Program-made: the position numbers and the translations under genes
DNA from: Nocardia higoensis NBRC 100133
GTDB taxonomy: Bacteria > Actinomycetota > Actinomycetes > Mycobacteriales > Mycobacteriaceae
Assembly: GCF_000308595.1 (NCBI RefSeq)
Contig: NZ_BAGA01000072.1
Coordinates: forward strand, 1-64,000
Direction of reading: 5' to 3'
DNA length: 64,000 nucleotides
Shown here: positions 33,073 to 41,897 of the stretch, in pieces
How positions within the stretch are numbered: the first letter of the stretch is position 1
How the letters are laid out: each line of letters starts with the position of its first letter
Notes under the pieces: model-generated
Seen by the model: the letters and a program-made list of their open reading frames with translations, nothing else
Told to the model about the DNA's origin: nothing
The model's database searches: none

Positions 33073-34053
33073 ATGGAGTTCGGACTGCCGTGGCCGGGCG
33101 CGGAAGTCGCGCGCGTGGCCGAAGCCGAGGGCGTCACCGCCTTCTGCACCGGGGATTTCGTCGACAACGACGCCTACGAAGTCCTCGCCGAGATGGTCGA
33201 GCACACCGAATCGGCCCGAGTCGGGACCTCCATCGCCTACGCCTTCGCGCGCACGCCCTACGCGCACGCCTCGGCGATCAGAACGCTGCACAAGAAGGCT
33301 CCCGGACGGCTGTTCCTCGGGCTCGGGTCGGGCGCGTACTCCATCAATCGTGATTGGTTCGGCGTCGAGGCGGACAAGCCGGTGGCGCGGATGAGTGATC
33401 TGGCCGGTGCGGTGCGCGCCTGGCTGCACGCCGAGAACGGCGAGCGCGTGCGCTACGAGGGCCCGTTCTATCGCGTCGACGCCAGGGTGCAGGCTCCGGT
33501 GCTGGGCAAGCTCGACGTGCCGGTGCTGTTCGCGGGTTTCAACAAGCGGATGGTCGCCGCCGCGGCCACCCATGCCGACGGGGTGATCGGGCACGGACTG
33601 TTCACCGCGCGCTGGTGGCAGGACATCGTCCGGCCCGCCGCGGGTGATGTCGGCGAGGGCTGGCTCGAGCACGGCTGGCTCATCACCTCCGTCGACGACC
33701 GGGATCCCGAACGGGCCGTGCGTGACGCGCGACGGATGGTGGGCTTCTACCTGACCGTCAAAACCTACGACCCCTACGTCGAGTACCACGGCTGGACGGA
33801 CGAGGTGGCGCGCGTGCGGGCGGCGTTCGCCCAGGGCGACATCGACGGCATGGCCGCCGCCGTCTCCGACGAGATGCTCGACGCGATCGCCGTGTGCGGC
33901 AGCACCGATCGGGCGCGCGAGCAACTCGGCAAGCGGCGGGCGGAGGGCTCGCTGGCGCGGGATCTCACCTATCTCTCGCCGCCCTCGTTCCTCACCAGCG
34001 CCCGGCGCCGTGCCGAATACGCCCGGAACAGTCTCGCGCTGCTGCAGTCCTGA
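33073..34053 (+). CDS. LLM-class (luciferase-like) flavin- or F420-dependent oxidoreductase
   Basis: A 326-residue TIM-barrel protein of the bacterial luciferase superfamily. Typical elements are the N-terminal MEFGLPWPGAEVARVAEAEG, FARTPYAHASAIRTLHKKAPGR, LFLGLGSGAYSINRDWFG, and PVLFAGFNKRMVAAAATHADG. Actinobacterial members commonly use F420, but cofactor choice cannot be decided by eye. GAAGGGG lies upstream of the ATG. It is 13 bases before the acyl-CoA synthetase gene, so both belong to the operon that continues through the thiolase and the next synthetase. Confidence 0.8.
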   Translation: MEFGLPWPGAEVARVAEAEGVTAFCTGDFVDNDAYEVLAEMVEHTESARVGTSIAYAFARTPYAHASAIRTLHKKAPGRLFLGLGSGAYSINRDWFGVEADKPVARMSDLAGAVRAWLHAENGERVRYEGPFYRVDARVQAPVLGKLDVPVLFAGFNKRMVAAAATHADGVIGHGLFTARWWQDIVRPAAGDVGEGWLEHGWLITSVDDRDPERAVRDARRMVGFYLTVKTYDPYVEYHGWTDEVARVRAAFAQGDIDGMAAAVSDEMLDAIAVCGSTDRAREQLGKRRAEGSLARDLTYLSPPSFLTSARRRAEYARNSLALLQS

Positions 34054-34066
34054 AGAGAATGGACGC

Positions 34067-35608
34067 ATGGTCGTGACAACGGAGTCGACAGGGGAGTCGC
34101 TGATCGCGGCGCTCGCCGCGGCCGCACGGACACACGGGTCGAGCCCGCTGCATTTCCACACCGCTGCGGGCGTGGTCGACACGACCGTCGGCGAATTGTT
34201 CGGGCGCGCACAGGCGCTCGCCGGCTGGATGCAGGAGCGGGGGCACGGTCCCGGGACGGTCACCGCCGTCCAGTTGCCGAACTCGGTCGAGGCCGCCGTG
34301 GCCTACACCGCGGTGCTGATCAGCGGCGCGACCCTGGTGCCGCTGGTGCACATCTACGGACCACGGGAGAGCGAGTTCGTCTTCGGTGAGTCCGGCACGA
34401 CACTGCTGCTGACCACGAACCGGTGGCGGTCGATCGACTACACCGAGCGCATACCGGCGTTCCGGGCGGCGGGCGTGCGTGTCGTGCTCATGGACGAACT
34501 CGCCGACGCGTCCGGCTCGTATGCCCCGCCACAGGACCCGGAGATCGCCGTCGTCAGCTACACCTCCGGTACGACCGCCGCTCCGAAAGGCGTGCAGCAC
34601 ACCGGCGCCGGAGTGCTGGCCGAAGTGCGCAGCGCCCCCGGCGGGCTGGGCGAGGAGGACGGAGCGGTCGGCCTGGTCTCCTTCCCGTTCGGTCACATCG
34701 CGGGGGTCGTGTCGCTGCTGCGGCTGTTGCTGCGGGGCACCCCGACCGTGGTGATCGACGGCTGGGATCCCGCCCTCGCGCTCGAACTCGTTCCGCGCTA
34801 CCGGATCACCAGCACCTCCGGCACTCCGCTGCACCTGGCCACCCTGCTCGACGCGCTGGAAGCCGGCGCCCCACTCGGCAGCCTGTCGCGCTATCTCGTG
34901 GGCGCCGCCACGGTGCCCGCCGAACTCGTCGCACGGGCGGATCGGCTCGGGATATCGGCCTTCCGCTGCTACGGCTCCACCGAACACCCGACGGTGTCCT
35001 CGGGCACGGTCGCGGACCCGCTCGCGAAGCGTCAGTTCACCGACGGCAGGCCCTGCGCGGGTGTCGAAATCCGGGTCGTCGATGAATTCGGCGAGGAGGT
35101 CCCCGTCGGCGTGGACGGCGAGGTGATCTGTCGCGGTCCGGAGACTTTCGTCGGTTACCGCGATGCCGCGCTCGACGCGGGGGCCTGGCTCGGCGCGGAC
35201 GACGGCGGGCGACCGTGGCTGCGTACCGGCGATATCGGCAGGCTCGATGCCGAGGGCTATCTGACGATCACCGACCGTGCGAAGGATGTGATCATCCGGG
35301 CGGGGGAGACCATCTCCTCCCGTGAGGTCGAGGACGTCCTGCTGAGCTGTCCGGGCGTGGCCGATGCCGCCGTCGTCGCCGTGCCCGACCCGTACTACGG
35401 CGAGAAGGTGGGCGCGGTCGTGGTGCCCGGTCCCGGGGGGCCGCCCACCCTCGACGACATTCGCGCGCACTTCGCCGCCGTCGGCATGACGCGGCAGAAG
35501 ACGCCCGAATATCTGGAAGTCCGCGAGGCCCTCCCGCGCACGCCGATCGGGAAGGTTCGCAAAGCCGATCTGCGGCGGGAGTTGCGCGGAAAGCAGGCCT
35601 CGCGGTGA
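34067..35608 (+). CDS. Acyl-CoA synthetase (AMP-forming)
   Basis: A 513-residue ANL-superfamily enzyme. The P-loop is SYTSGTTAAPKGVQHT; FRCYGSTEHPTVSS is the acyl-site region; YLTITDRAKDVIIRAGE is the hinge; and TPIGKVRKADLR contains the C-terminal lysine. It resembles cyclohexanecarboxylate or medium-chain acyl-CoA ligases (AliA-like) more than the two WWGP-type synthetases. The start at 34067 is chosen; an upstream in-frame start lies in the LLM gene. It is in one operon with the LLM gene, thiolase and the 36819 synthetase. Confidence 0.88.
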   Translation: MVVTTESTGESLIAALAAAARTHGSSPLHFHTAAGVVDTTVGELFGRAQALAGWMQERGHGPGTVTAVQLPNSVEAAVAYTAVLISGATLVPLVHIYGPRESEFVFGESGTTLLLTTNRWRSIDYTERIPAFRAAGVRVVLMDELADASGSYAPPQDPEIAVVSYTSGTTAAPKGVQHTGAGVLAEVRSAPGGLGEEDGAVGLVSFPFGHIAGVVSLLRLLLRGTPTVVIDGWDPALALELVPRYRITSTSGTPLHLATLLDALEAGAPLGSLSRYLVGAATVPAELVARADRLGISAFRCYGSTEHPTVSSGTVADPLAKRQFTDGRPCAGVEIRVVDEFGEEVPVGVDGEVICRGPETFVGYRDAALDAGAWLGADDGGRPWLRTGDIGRLDAEGYLTITDRAKDVIIRAGETISSREVEDVLLSCPGVADAAVVAVPDPYYGEKVGAVVVPGPGGPPTLDDIRAHFAAVGMTRQKTPEYLEVREALPRTPIGKVRKADLRRELRGKQASR

Positions 35609-35656
35609 CAGACATCGATACATCGATCAACTACAGGGATATCGGAGGCGGTTCGA

Positions 35657-36805
35657 ATGCGTGATGCAGTGATCGTGGCGGCGGTGCGTACGCCGGTCGG
35701 CAAGCGGAACGGCGGTCTGTCCGGGGTTCACCCGGTCGATCTGTCCGCTCATGTGCTGCGGTCGATCGCGGAGCGGACCGGGATCGACCCCACGGTGGTG
35801 GACGACGTGGTCTGGGGCTGCGTGGGACAGGTCGGCGAGCAGACCTTCGACATCGCGCGCAACGCGGTGCTGGCCGCGGGCTGGCCCGAGTCGGTGCCGG
35901 GCGTCACCGTCGACCGGCAGTGCGGATCCTCGCAGCAGTCGGTGCATTTCGCCGCGGCCGGGGTCGTCGCCGGACACTACGACGTAGTGGTCGCCGGTGG
36001 TGTCGAGTCGATGAGCCGGGTGCCCATGGGTTCGGCGGTCACGGTGGGCGGCAGCCCGTTGAGCCCGGCGTTCCTGGAGCGCTACGACGGCGTGGTCCCC
36101 AATCAGGGCGTCGGCGCGGAGATGATCGCCGAGCAGTGGGGCTTCTCCCGCGCGCAGCTCGACGAGTTCAGCGTCGCCTCGCACGAGAAGGCGGCCGCCG
36201 CCCAGGACGAGGGCCGGTTCGACGCCCAGATCGCGGCGGTCACCACCGCCGAGGGCGTGAAGGTCAGCGCCGACGAAGGTGTGCGCCGTGGCGGTTCGGT
36301 GGAATCGCTGGCCAAGCTGAAGCCCGCCTTCAAGCCCGACGGCGTCATCCACGCGGGTAACTCCTCGCAGATCAGCGACGGCGCCGCCGGGCTGCTGATC
36401 ATGACGAGCGAGAAGGCGAAGCAACTCGGCCTGACCCCGCTGGCGCGCGTGCACACCGCCGTCGTGGCCGGCTCGGATCCGGTGATCATGCTGACCGGCC
36501 CCATCCCCGCCACGCGGAAGGCGCTGGAGCGCAGCGGCCTCGGCATCGACGACATCGGCGCGTTCGAGGTCAACGAGGCATTCGCCCCGGTGCCGCTGGC
36601 CTGGCTCGCCGAGACCGGCGCGAAAGCCGAGGCGCTCAACCCCAACGGTGGCGCGATCGCCCTGGGGCATCCGCTGGGCGGCAGCGGCGCGCGTCTGATG
36701 ACCACGCTGATCCACCACATGCGCGACAACGGAATTCGCTACGGGTTGCAGACGATGTGTGAGGGCGGCGGTCAAGCCAATGCCACCATCCTCGAGGCGC
36801 TCTGA
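35657..36805 (+). CDS. Acetyl-CoA acetyltransferase (thiolase)
   Basis: A 382-residue classical degradative thiolase. The nucleophile Cys89 lies in [38 protein letters not shown] and the C-terminal Cys in [13 protein letters not shown] complete the active site. It should release acetyl-CoA or propionyl-CoA from a 3-ketoacyl-CoA (FadA5 type). A GGAGG lies about eight bases before the ATG. It stands between two acyl-CoA synthetase genes, 13 bases before the second. Confidence 0.92.
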   Translation: MRDAVIVAAVRTPVGKRNGGLSGVHPVDLSAHVLRSIAERTGIDPTVVDDVVWGCVGQVGEQTFDIARNAVLAAGWPESVPGVTVDRQCGSSQQSVHFAAAGVVAGHYDVVVAGGVESMSRVPMGSAVTVGGSPLSPAFLERYDGVVPNQGVGAEMIAEQWGFSRAQLDEFSVASHEKAAAAQDEGRFDAQIAAVTTAEGVKVSADEGVRRGGSVESLAKLKPAFKPDGVIHAGNSSQISDGAAGLLIMTSEKAKQLGLTPLARVHTAVVAGSDPVIMLTGPIPATRKALERSGLGIDDIGAFEVNEAFAPVPLAWLAETGAKAEALNPNGGAIALGHPLGGSGARLMTTLIHHMRDNGIRYGLQTMCEGGGQANATILEAL

Positions 36806-36818
36806 GCCGGATCGCACG

Positions 36819-38360
36819 ATGTCGGATCTATCGGCGCGGCTGTGCGCGGACGAGGCGCGGGGCCGCGCCGCGGTGATCATGGCGGACTCCGGCGCGGTCC
36901 TCACCTTCGGTGAACTCGAGGACGAGTCGAACCGGATAGCACGGCTGTTCGCCGATCGAGGTCTGCGTCCCGGCGACCACGTCGCGGTCCTCATGACCAA
37001 CGAGCTCGCCTACTTCCCGGTGGTCTGGGCGGCGCAGCGGTCCGGCCTGTTCTACACGCCGGTCAACTGGCACCTCACCACGGAGGAAGCCGCCTATATC
37101 GTCGGGGATTGCGGCGCGACCGTCCTGGTCGCCTCGGCGGCGCTCGCCGAGGCGGCCGCCGCGATCGCGGAATCCGTACCCGCGCTGCACACCTGCCTGA
37201 TCGCCGGCAGCCGACCATCCGACGAGATACCGAGCGGCTTCGAAGAACTCGCCACGGTCACCGCGTACAGATCACCCGAGCCGCGGCCCGAACAGACCGA
37301 GGGCATATACATGTTCTACTCGTCGGGCACCACGGGACGTCCGAAGGGCATCGCGGTCGATCTGCCGCAGCACCCCTTCGGCACCGGCCTGCCGCTGGAC
37401 GCCATGCTGTCCGGCCTGTACGGATTCGGTTCCGACACGGTGTATCTGTGCCCGGGGCCCCTCTACCACGCGGCCCCGCTCGGCTGGTCCATCTCCACGC
37501 AGCGCCTCGGCGGAACGGTGGTGCTGATGGAGCGGTTCGACGCGGCCTGCGCGCTGGAGGCGATCAACCTCTACCGCGTGACGCACGCGCAGTTCGTCCC
37601 GGCCATGTTCGTGCGCATGCTGAAACTGCCGCGGGCGACCCGCGAATCGTTCGACATGTCGAGCCTGCGGGTCGTCGTCCACGCGGGTGCGCCGTGCCCG
37701 ATCCCGGTGAAAGAGGCCATGATCGAGTGGTGGGGCCCGATCATCCACGAGTTCTACGCGGGCAGCGAGGCGGTCGGCTTCTGCGCCATCGACGCGCCGA
37801 CCTGGCTGCGACGCAAGGGGTCGGTCGGCAAGGCGGTGATCGGCGTCCCGCACGTGCTCGACGAGGGCGGTCGCGCACTGCCGCCCGGCGAGATCGGCAC
37901 GCTGTGGTTCTCGGGCGGAACGACTTTCGAGTACCACAACGACCCCGAGAAGACGGCCGCCGCCTACGACAGCGCGGGCCGGGCGACCTTCGGCGACATG
38001 GGTTACCTCGACGAGGAGGGCTTCGTCTACCTCGTCGACCGGCGCACCGACCTGATCATCTCCGGCGGAGTGAACATCTACCCGAAGGAAGCGGAGGACG
38101 TGCTGACCCTGCACCCCGCCGTCGCCGACGTGGCCGTGATCGGCATCCCCGACGAGAACATGGGCCACCAGGTCAAAGCCGTGGTGGAACTGCTCGACCC
38201 GGACGCGGCGAGTCCCGCGCTCGCCGACGAGCTGGTCGAGTACTGCCGGGCCCGCATCGCGCACTTCAAATGCCCCCGCACGGTCGACTTCGTGACCGAG
38301 CTACCGAGACTGCCGAGCGGCAAGCTGCTGAAAAGGGTTGTGCGGGAACGCTATCTCTGA
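36819..38360 (+). CDS. Acyl-CoA synthetase (AMP-forming, FadD-like)
   Basis: A 513-residue ANL enzyme. P-loop YSSGTTGRPKGI; then HAGAPCPIPVKEAMIEWWGP, matching the block of the 2761-4326 synthetase; FEYHNDPEKTAAAYDSAGRA; hinge VYLVDRRTDLIISGG; C-terminal SGKLLKRVVRERYL. The two paralogues belong to one subfamily and may activate related intermediates, for example before and after a round of side-chain shortening. It is the last gene of its operon and of the catabolic region. Confidence 0.88.
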   Translation: MSDLSARLCADEARGRAAVIMADSGAVLTFGELEDESNRIARLFADRGLRPGDHVAVLMTNELAYFPVVWAAQRSGLFYTPVNWHLTTEEAAYIVGDCGATVLVASAALAEAAAAIAESVPALHTCLIAGSRPSDEIPSGFEELATVTAYRSPEPRPEQTEGIYMFYSSGTTGRPKGIAVDLPQHPFGTGLPLDAMLSGLYGFGSDTVYLCPGPLYHAAPLGWSISTQRLGGTVVLMERFDAACALEAINLYRVTHAQFVPAMFVRMLKLPRATRESFDMSSLRVVVHAGAPCPIPVKEAMIEWWGPIIHEFYAGSEAVGFCAIDAPTWLRRKGSVGKAVIGVPHVLDEGGRALPPGEIGTLWFSGGTTFEYHNDPEKTAAAYDSAGRATFGDMGYLDEEGFVYLVDRRTDLIISGGVNIYPKEAEDVLTLHPAVADVAVIGIPDENMGHQVKAVVELLDPDAASPALADELVEYCRARIAHFKCPRTVDFVTELPRLPSGKLLKRVVRERYL

Positions 38361-38449
38361 CCCGAATGCCCCGTGCCGAGCTGCCCGCCGAGGGCTGTCC
38401 ACCCGTGGACGGGTTCCTGACGTGACCGCGTGCGGCCGGGAGCCTTGCC

Positions 38450-38760
38450 CTCCCGCTGTCCGGAAGCGGATACGCGGTCCGGGCGATGGACCCCGATCCG
38501 GACATGCTCGCCGAGGGCATCCGGGCGCAAGCGAGAGGCGACGAGCCCGGCGGCGGCATCACCGTGGTCGGCTACAACGACATCCCCACCTGTGAAGAAC
38601 TCATGGTTCCGCTGACCTCGGTCCGCAGTCCGCTCGACGAGATCGGCGCACGGGCGGTGGAGATACTGCTCGCCGCCACCCGGGGCCTGCTCGCCTCGTG
38701 GGTGGCGATGAAACCGGAGCTCATCGTGCGGGAGATTACCGTCCCACGCCGACCACGCAC
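38450..38760 (+). pseudogene. LacI-family regulator remnant (C-terminal ligand-binding part)
   Basis: From an ATG at 38486 the frame reads GITVVGYNDIPTCEELMVPL, then TSVRSPLDEIGARAVEILLA and MKPELIVREITVP. This is the last third of a LacI/GalR repressor (VVGYDDIP...LTTVRQP...G..A...LL...P.LVVR). The helix-turn-helix and the first sugar-binding lobe are missing, and a TGA interrupts the frame upstream near 38422. The frame runs on to 38860 without further homology. It is therefore a decayed regulator fragment between the catabolic region and the transporter operon. Confidence 0.65.
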
Positions 38761-38800
38761 GCACATGGCGCGCGATGAACTACGAGGTTCACCGGCAGCC

Positions 38801-38907
38801 ATGAAGAATGGCTTCATATTTCGCATCGGACATTATCGAAATATGCTTACCGCAACATGATCAGGACCCGTTCGTCGCCGGACCTTTTCTCATGCTGAGT
38901 TAATCAG
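38801..38907 (+). promoter_or_regulatory. AT-rich regulatory region upstream of the transporter operon
   Basis: Two dyads are visible: ATGAAG/CTTCAT (38801-38806 and 38812-38817) and the longer CATATTTCG/CGAAATATG (38815-38823 and 38837-38845, 13-base spacer). Farther down are CTGAGTTAATCAG (38895-38907) and TTATCTTTTC, a possible -10. The rest of 38861-39045 holds no gene. These are plausible operator sites for the operon at 39046. Confidence 0.45.
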
Positions 38908-39045
38908 TAGGACGACGCCGTTGCGGCGCTTATCTTTTCAGTCGTACCCGTTTCCGGGAGCGCGGACCGTCGGTCGGCCGCGGCCGGAACCACCACTGGA
39001 GAGGAACGCCGTGAGTGGCATAAACGTGCATCGAGGGGCGCGAGC

Positions 39046-40158
39046 ATGAGCGTCATCGGTGGCAGGCGGCTGTTGAGGAAATTGTCGGCATTGTCGGTGC
39101 TGTTGATCGCCGCGCCCGCCTTGCTGACAGGGTGTGGAAAGGGGCAGGAGGACGGGGTCGTCTATTTCCGCTTCGCCAACTCGCCGACCGCCCTGTCGCT
39201 GGTCAGGATCGCCGACGAGCTCGGGTACTGGGACGATGCGGGCGTGCGCCCGGAATACGTCGGTCCCGCCACGGCCGTGCCGGCGGTGCAGCTGCTCGAC
39301 CAGGGCGCGATCGATATCGCGACCGGAATGTTCAACAACGATATCGACGGCAAGGTGAAGGGCTTCGAGTTCACGGCCATCGCCTCGAGCATGCTGGACC
39401 TGCCGAACGAACCGCACATGGCGTACTTCACGGCGGCGGGATCGGATATCACCAAGGACAACCTGAAAGCCATCGAGGGTAAGACCGTCGGCCTGTCCGG
39501 ATTCAACAGCTGCGTGGATCTGGTATTGAAGCGGTACCTGAAGAACAATGGCGTCGACGTGAGCCGGGTCAATTTCCTGGAACTCAAGAACGAATTGATC
39601 GCGCCGGCGATCGAACGTGGCGAGGTCGATCTCGGAGTCTTCCATCCGCCGCTGGTCGGCGTCCTGCTGAGCAAACCGGAAACGTTCACGATGGCGTTCA
39701 CGTCCTATGACGACTGGGGCCCGCTCGGTGGCCAGGCGCCGTACGTCGCGAGCAACGCGTGGCTGAAGAAATACCCGGACGCGGCGCGGGAATTCGTCGG
39801 CATCATCGCCAAGACCGCCAACTGGGCGAACGCGCATCCGAAGGAATCCGCGGAGATCGCCGGAAAGACCACCGGCTATCCGGTGGAGCAGACCACCAAC
39901 TGGCACTACGCGCCGAACGCCCTGCTCGACAAAGCCAGCCTGCAACTGTGGTGGGACCTGGTGGCCGAAGTCGGCGAGCCGCTGCCCGGCTCGGAGAATC
40001 TGAAGCCCGAGGACATCGCCACCAACGCCTTCAACCCGTATGCGAAGTCGGCGGACCTGCTGGAATCCCAGGACGAGAACACGGTGATCCTCACCGAGGA
40101 ACAGAACAACCGAGTTCTGAAGACGCCACTCGTGGAGATCGCGGGCGTCGAAGAATGA
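39046..40158 (+). CDS. ABC transporter substrate-binding lipoprotein (SsuA/NrtA type)
   Basis: A 370-residue lipoprotein: a basic N-terminus, a hydrophobic core and lipobox LLTGC (Cys near residue 28). The mature protein has VVYFRFANSPTALSLVRIAD, GYWDDAGVRPEYVGPATAVPAVQLLDQG and GKTVGLSGFNSCVDLVLKRY, the pattern of sulfonate/nitrate/taurine binding proteins (NMT1-like fold). The start ATG 39046 closely precedes the signal peptide. It heads an operon with an ATPase and a permease of the same family. The ligand is unknown; sulfonates, thiamine precursors or other small organics fit the family. Confidence 0.85.
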   Translation: MSVIGGRRLLRKLSALSVLLIAAPALLTGCGKGQEDGVVYFRFANSPTALSLVRIADELGYWDDAGVRPEYVGPATAVPAVQLLDQGAIDIATGMFNNDIDGKVKGFEFTAIASSMLDLPNEPHMAYFTAAGSDITKDNLKAIEGKTVGLSGFNSCVDLVLKRYLKNNGVDVSRVNFLELKNELIAPAIERGEVDLGVFHPPLVGVLLSKPETFTMAFTSYDDWGPLGGQAPYVASNAWLKKYPDAAREFVGIIAKTANWANAHPKESAEIAGKTTGYPVEQTTNWHYAPNALLDKASLQLWWDLVAEVGEPLPGSENLKPEDIATNAFNPYAKSADLLESQDENTVILTEEQNNRVLKTPLVEIAGVEE

Positions 40159-40195
40159 GCCACCTCCCGTCTCTCTCAGAGAAAAGTCGAATGCG

Positions 40196-41080
40196 ATGAC
40201 CCAGCCCGTGCTCGATGAGCATCTCGGGAACCACATCCCCGAGAAGGACCTGATCGCGGATTCCCCGCGGTCCGACGCGACGGCGTGGAAGATCGAGGCC
40301 GAGCGCGTCGCGAAACTCTTCCCGAAGGCCGGATGGCGGTCCCGTCGGGAATCCACCACGGTTCTCGAGGGCTTCGACCTGCAGATCGAGAGCGGCGAGT
40401 TCGTCTCCCTGCTCGGCCCGAGTGGCTGCGGGAAGTCCACTTTCCTCAACATCCTCGCCGGCCTCGAGACCTACAACGGCGGCGCGGTCCTGATCGACGG
40501 CAAGCGGATCGACGGGGTCGACAAGAACATCGGCGTCGTGTTCCAGGGCTATGCGTTGTTCCCGTGGCTGACCGCGCAGAAGAACGTCGAGGTCGGCCTG
40601 CGCATCCGGGGCGTGCCCAAAGCCGAGCGCAGGGAGCGGGCGGCGCAGGTGCTCCGGACGGTCGGGCTGGAAGCGGCCGCGGATCGGCTCCCGCACCAGC
40701 TCTCCGGCGGTATGCGCCAGCGCGTCGCCATCGCCCGCGTGCTCGCCTACGAGCCCGACGTGCTGCTGTTCGACGAGCCGTTCGCGGCCCTGGACGCCCA
40801 GACCCGCGAGTTCCTGCAGGCCGAACTGCTCCGGATCTGGGAGGCGGGCGAGAAGAAGAAGACGATCCTGTTCGTCACCCATTCGATCGACGAGGCGATC
40901 TTCCTCTCCGACCGGATCGCGGTGATGACCCGTGCGCCGGGGCGGGTGAAGCAACTGTTCGACGTCGATCTGCCGCGCCCGCGTGACAGTGCCGCCAGGA
41001 GTTCGGAGGAGTTCTTCCGCATCCGCTCGCAGGTGGCTCGAATCCTGGAGGAGGAGGTGCACATTGGCAACGATCAGTGA
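40196..41080 (+). CDS. ABC transporter ATP-binding protein (SsuB/NrtD type)
   Basis: A 294-residue ATPase. Walker A GPSGCGKST, Q-loop VFQGYALFPWL, signature LSGGMRQRVAIARVLA, Walker B DVLLFDEPFAALD, and the switch His in LFVTHSIDEA. The first 30 residues are an extra N-terminal stretch. It is the energy unit for the adjacent permease and overlaps its gene by 17 bases. Confidence 0.93.
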   Translation: MTQPVLDEHLGNHIPEKDLIADSPRSDATAWKIEAERVAKLFPKAGWRSRRESTTVLEGFDLQIESGEFVSLLGPSGCGKSTFLNILAGLETYNGGAVLIDGKRIDGVDKNIGVVFQGYALFPWLTAQKNVEVGLRIRGVPKAERRERAAQVLRTVGLEAAADRLPHQLSGGMRQRVAIARVLAYEPDVLLFDEPFAALDAQTREFLQAELLRIWEAGEKKKTILFVTHSIDEAIFLSDRIAVMTRAPGRVKQLFDVDLPRPRDSAARSSEEFFRIRSQVARILEEEVHIGNDQ

Positions 41081-41897
41081 TCCGGTGCGCGAGGCCGAGC
41101 TGACCCCGCCGAAGGCGCCGAATCCGTGGCTGGTCAGATACGACCGCGTGCTCTACGGCGCTATCGGTCTCGGATTGTTCCTGGTGCTGTGGTGGTGGGT
41201 CGTCGCGGCCGGGTATGTGAACGACCTGTACCTGTCCACACCGCAGGACACCGCGAAGGCCTTCGTCGACGGCCTCGCCGACGGCACGCTGCGCGCCGAG
41301 ATCCTGCCCAGTGTGCAGCGCGCGGTGGTCGGCTTCGCGATCGCCCTCCTCGTCGGGATCGGGCTGGGCATCCTGGTGGGATCGGTGAAGCTGTTCCAGA
41401 AGCTCGCCGAACCGGTCCTGCTGTTCTTCCGCAATCTGTCGTTGCTGGCGCTGCTCCCGGTGTTCGTCGTGTTCTTCGGCATCGGCGAGGAATCGAAGAT
41501 CGCCATCGTGGTGTGGGCGTGCTTCTGGCCGATCTTCGTCAACGCGGTCGGCGCGGTCGGCGGCGTGGAGCGGACCCTGCTCAATGCCGCGCGCACGCTC
41601 GGCGCCGGGCGCGGCTACATCTTCGCCCGCGTCGTGCTGCCCGCCGCGATTCCGTCGATCTTCCCCGGCATCCGCCTGGCGGCGTCCAACGCGTTCACCG
41701 CGCTGGTCGCGGCCGAACTCGTCGGCGGCGCGCAGGGCATCGGCATCTACATCAACAATGCGGCGTTGCGGTATCAGACGCCGCAGATGTACGCGGGCAT
41801 CCTCGCCCTCGGCCTGATCGGCATTCTCGTCAACGCGGTGATGACGGCGGCGGAATGGCGGCTGACCGCATGGCAGCGGGGATTGACGAACAAGTGA
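41064..41897 (+). CDS. ABC transporter permease (SsuC type)
   Basis: A 277-residue membrane protein with about six membrane segments (for example GLGLFLVLWWWVVAAGYV and LLALLPVFVVFFGIGEE). The coupling segment is in the EAA loop: NAARTLGAGRGYIFARVVLP. A TTG at 41064 is chosen as start because GGAGGAGG lies about seven bases upstream; the next in-frame frame start at 40983 is deep in the ATPase gene. It overlaps the ATPase gene at the 5' end and the next gene in a GTGA at the 3' end. Confidence 0.88.
   Translation: MATISDPVREAELTPPKAPNPWLVRYDRVLYGAIGLGLFLVLWWWVVAAGYVNDLYLSTPQDTAKAFVDGLADGTLRAEILPSVQRAVVGFAIALLVGIGLGILVGSVKLFQKLAEPVLLFFRNLSLLALLPVFVVFFGIGEESKIAIVVWACFWPIFVNAVGAVGGVERTLLNAARTLGAGRGYIFARVVLPAAIPSIFPGIRLAASNAFTALVAAELVGGAQGIGIYINNAALRYQTPQMYAGILALGLIGILVNAVMTAAEWRLTAWQRGLTNK

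Noticed and set aside
1..38360. A cholesterol (KstR-type) catabolic cluster
   Set aside because: No ring-degradation genes (kstD, ksh, hsa) are present, and the promoter sites are not the KstR AAC-GTT type.
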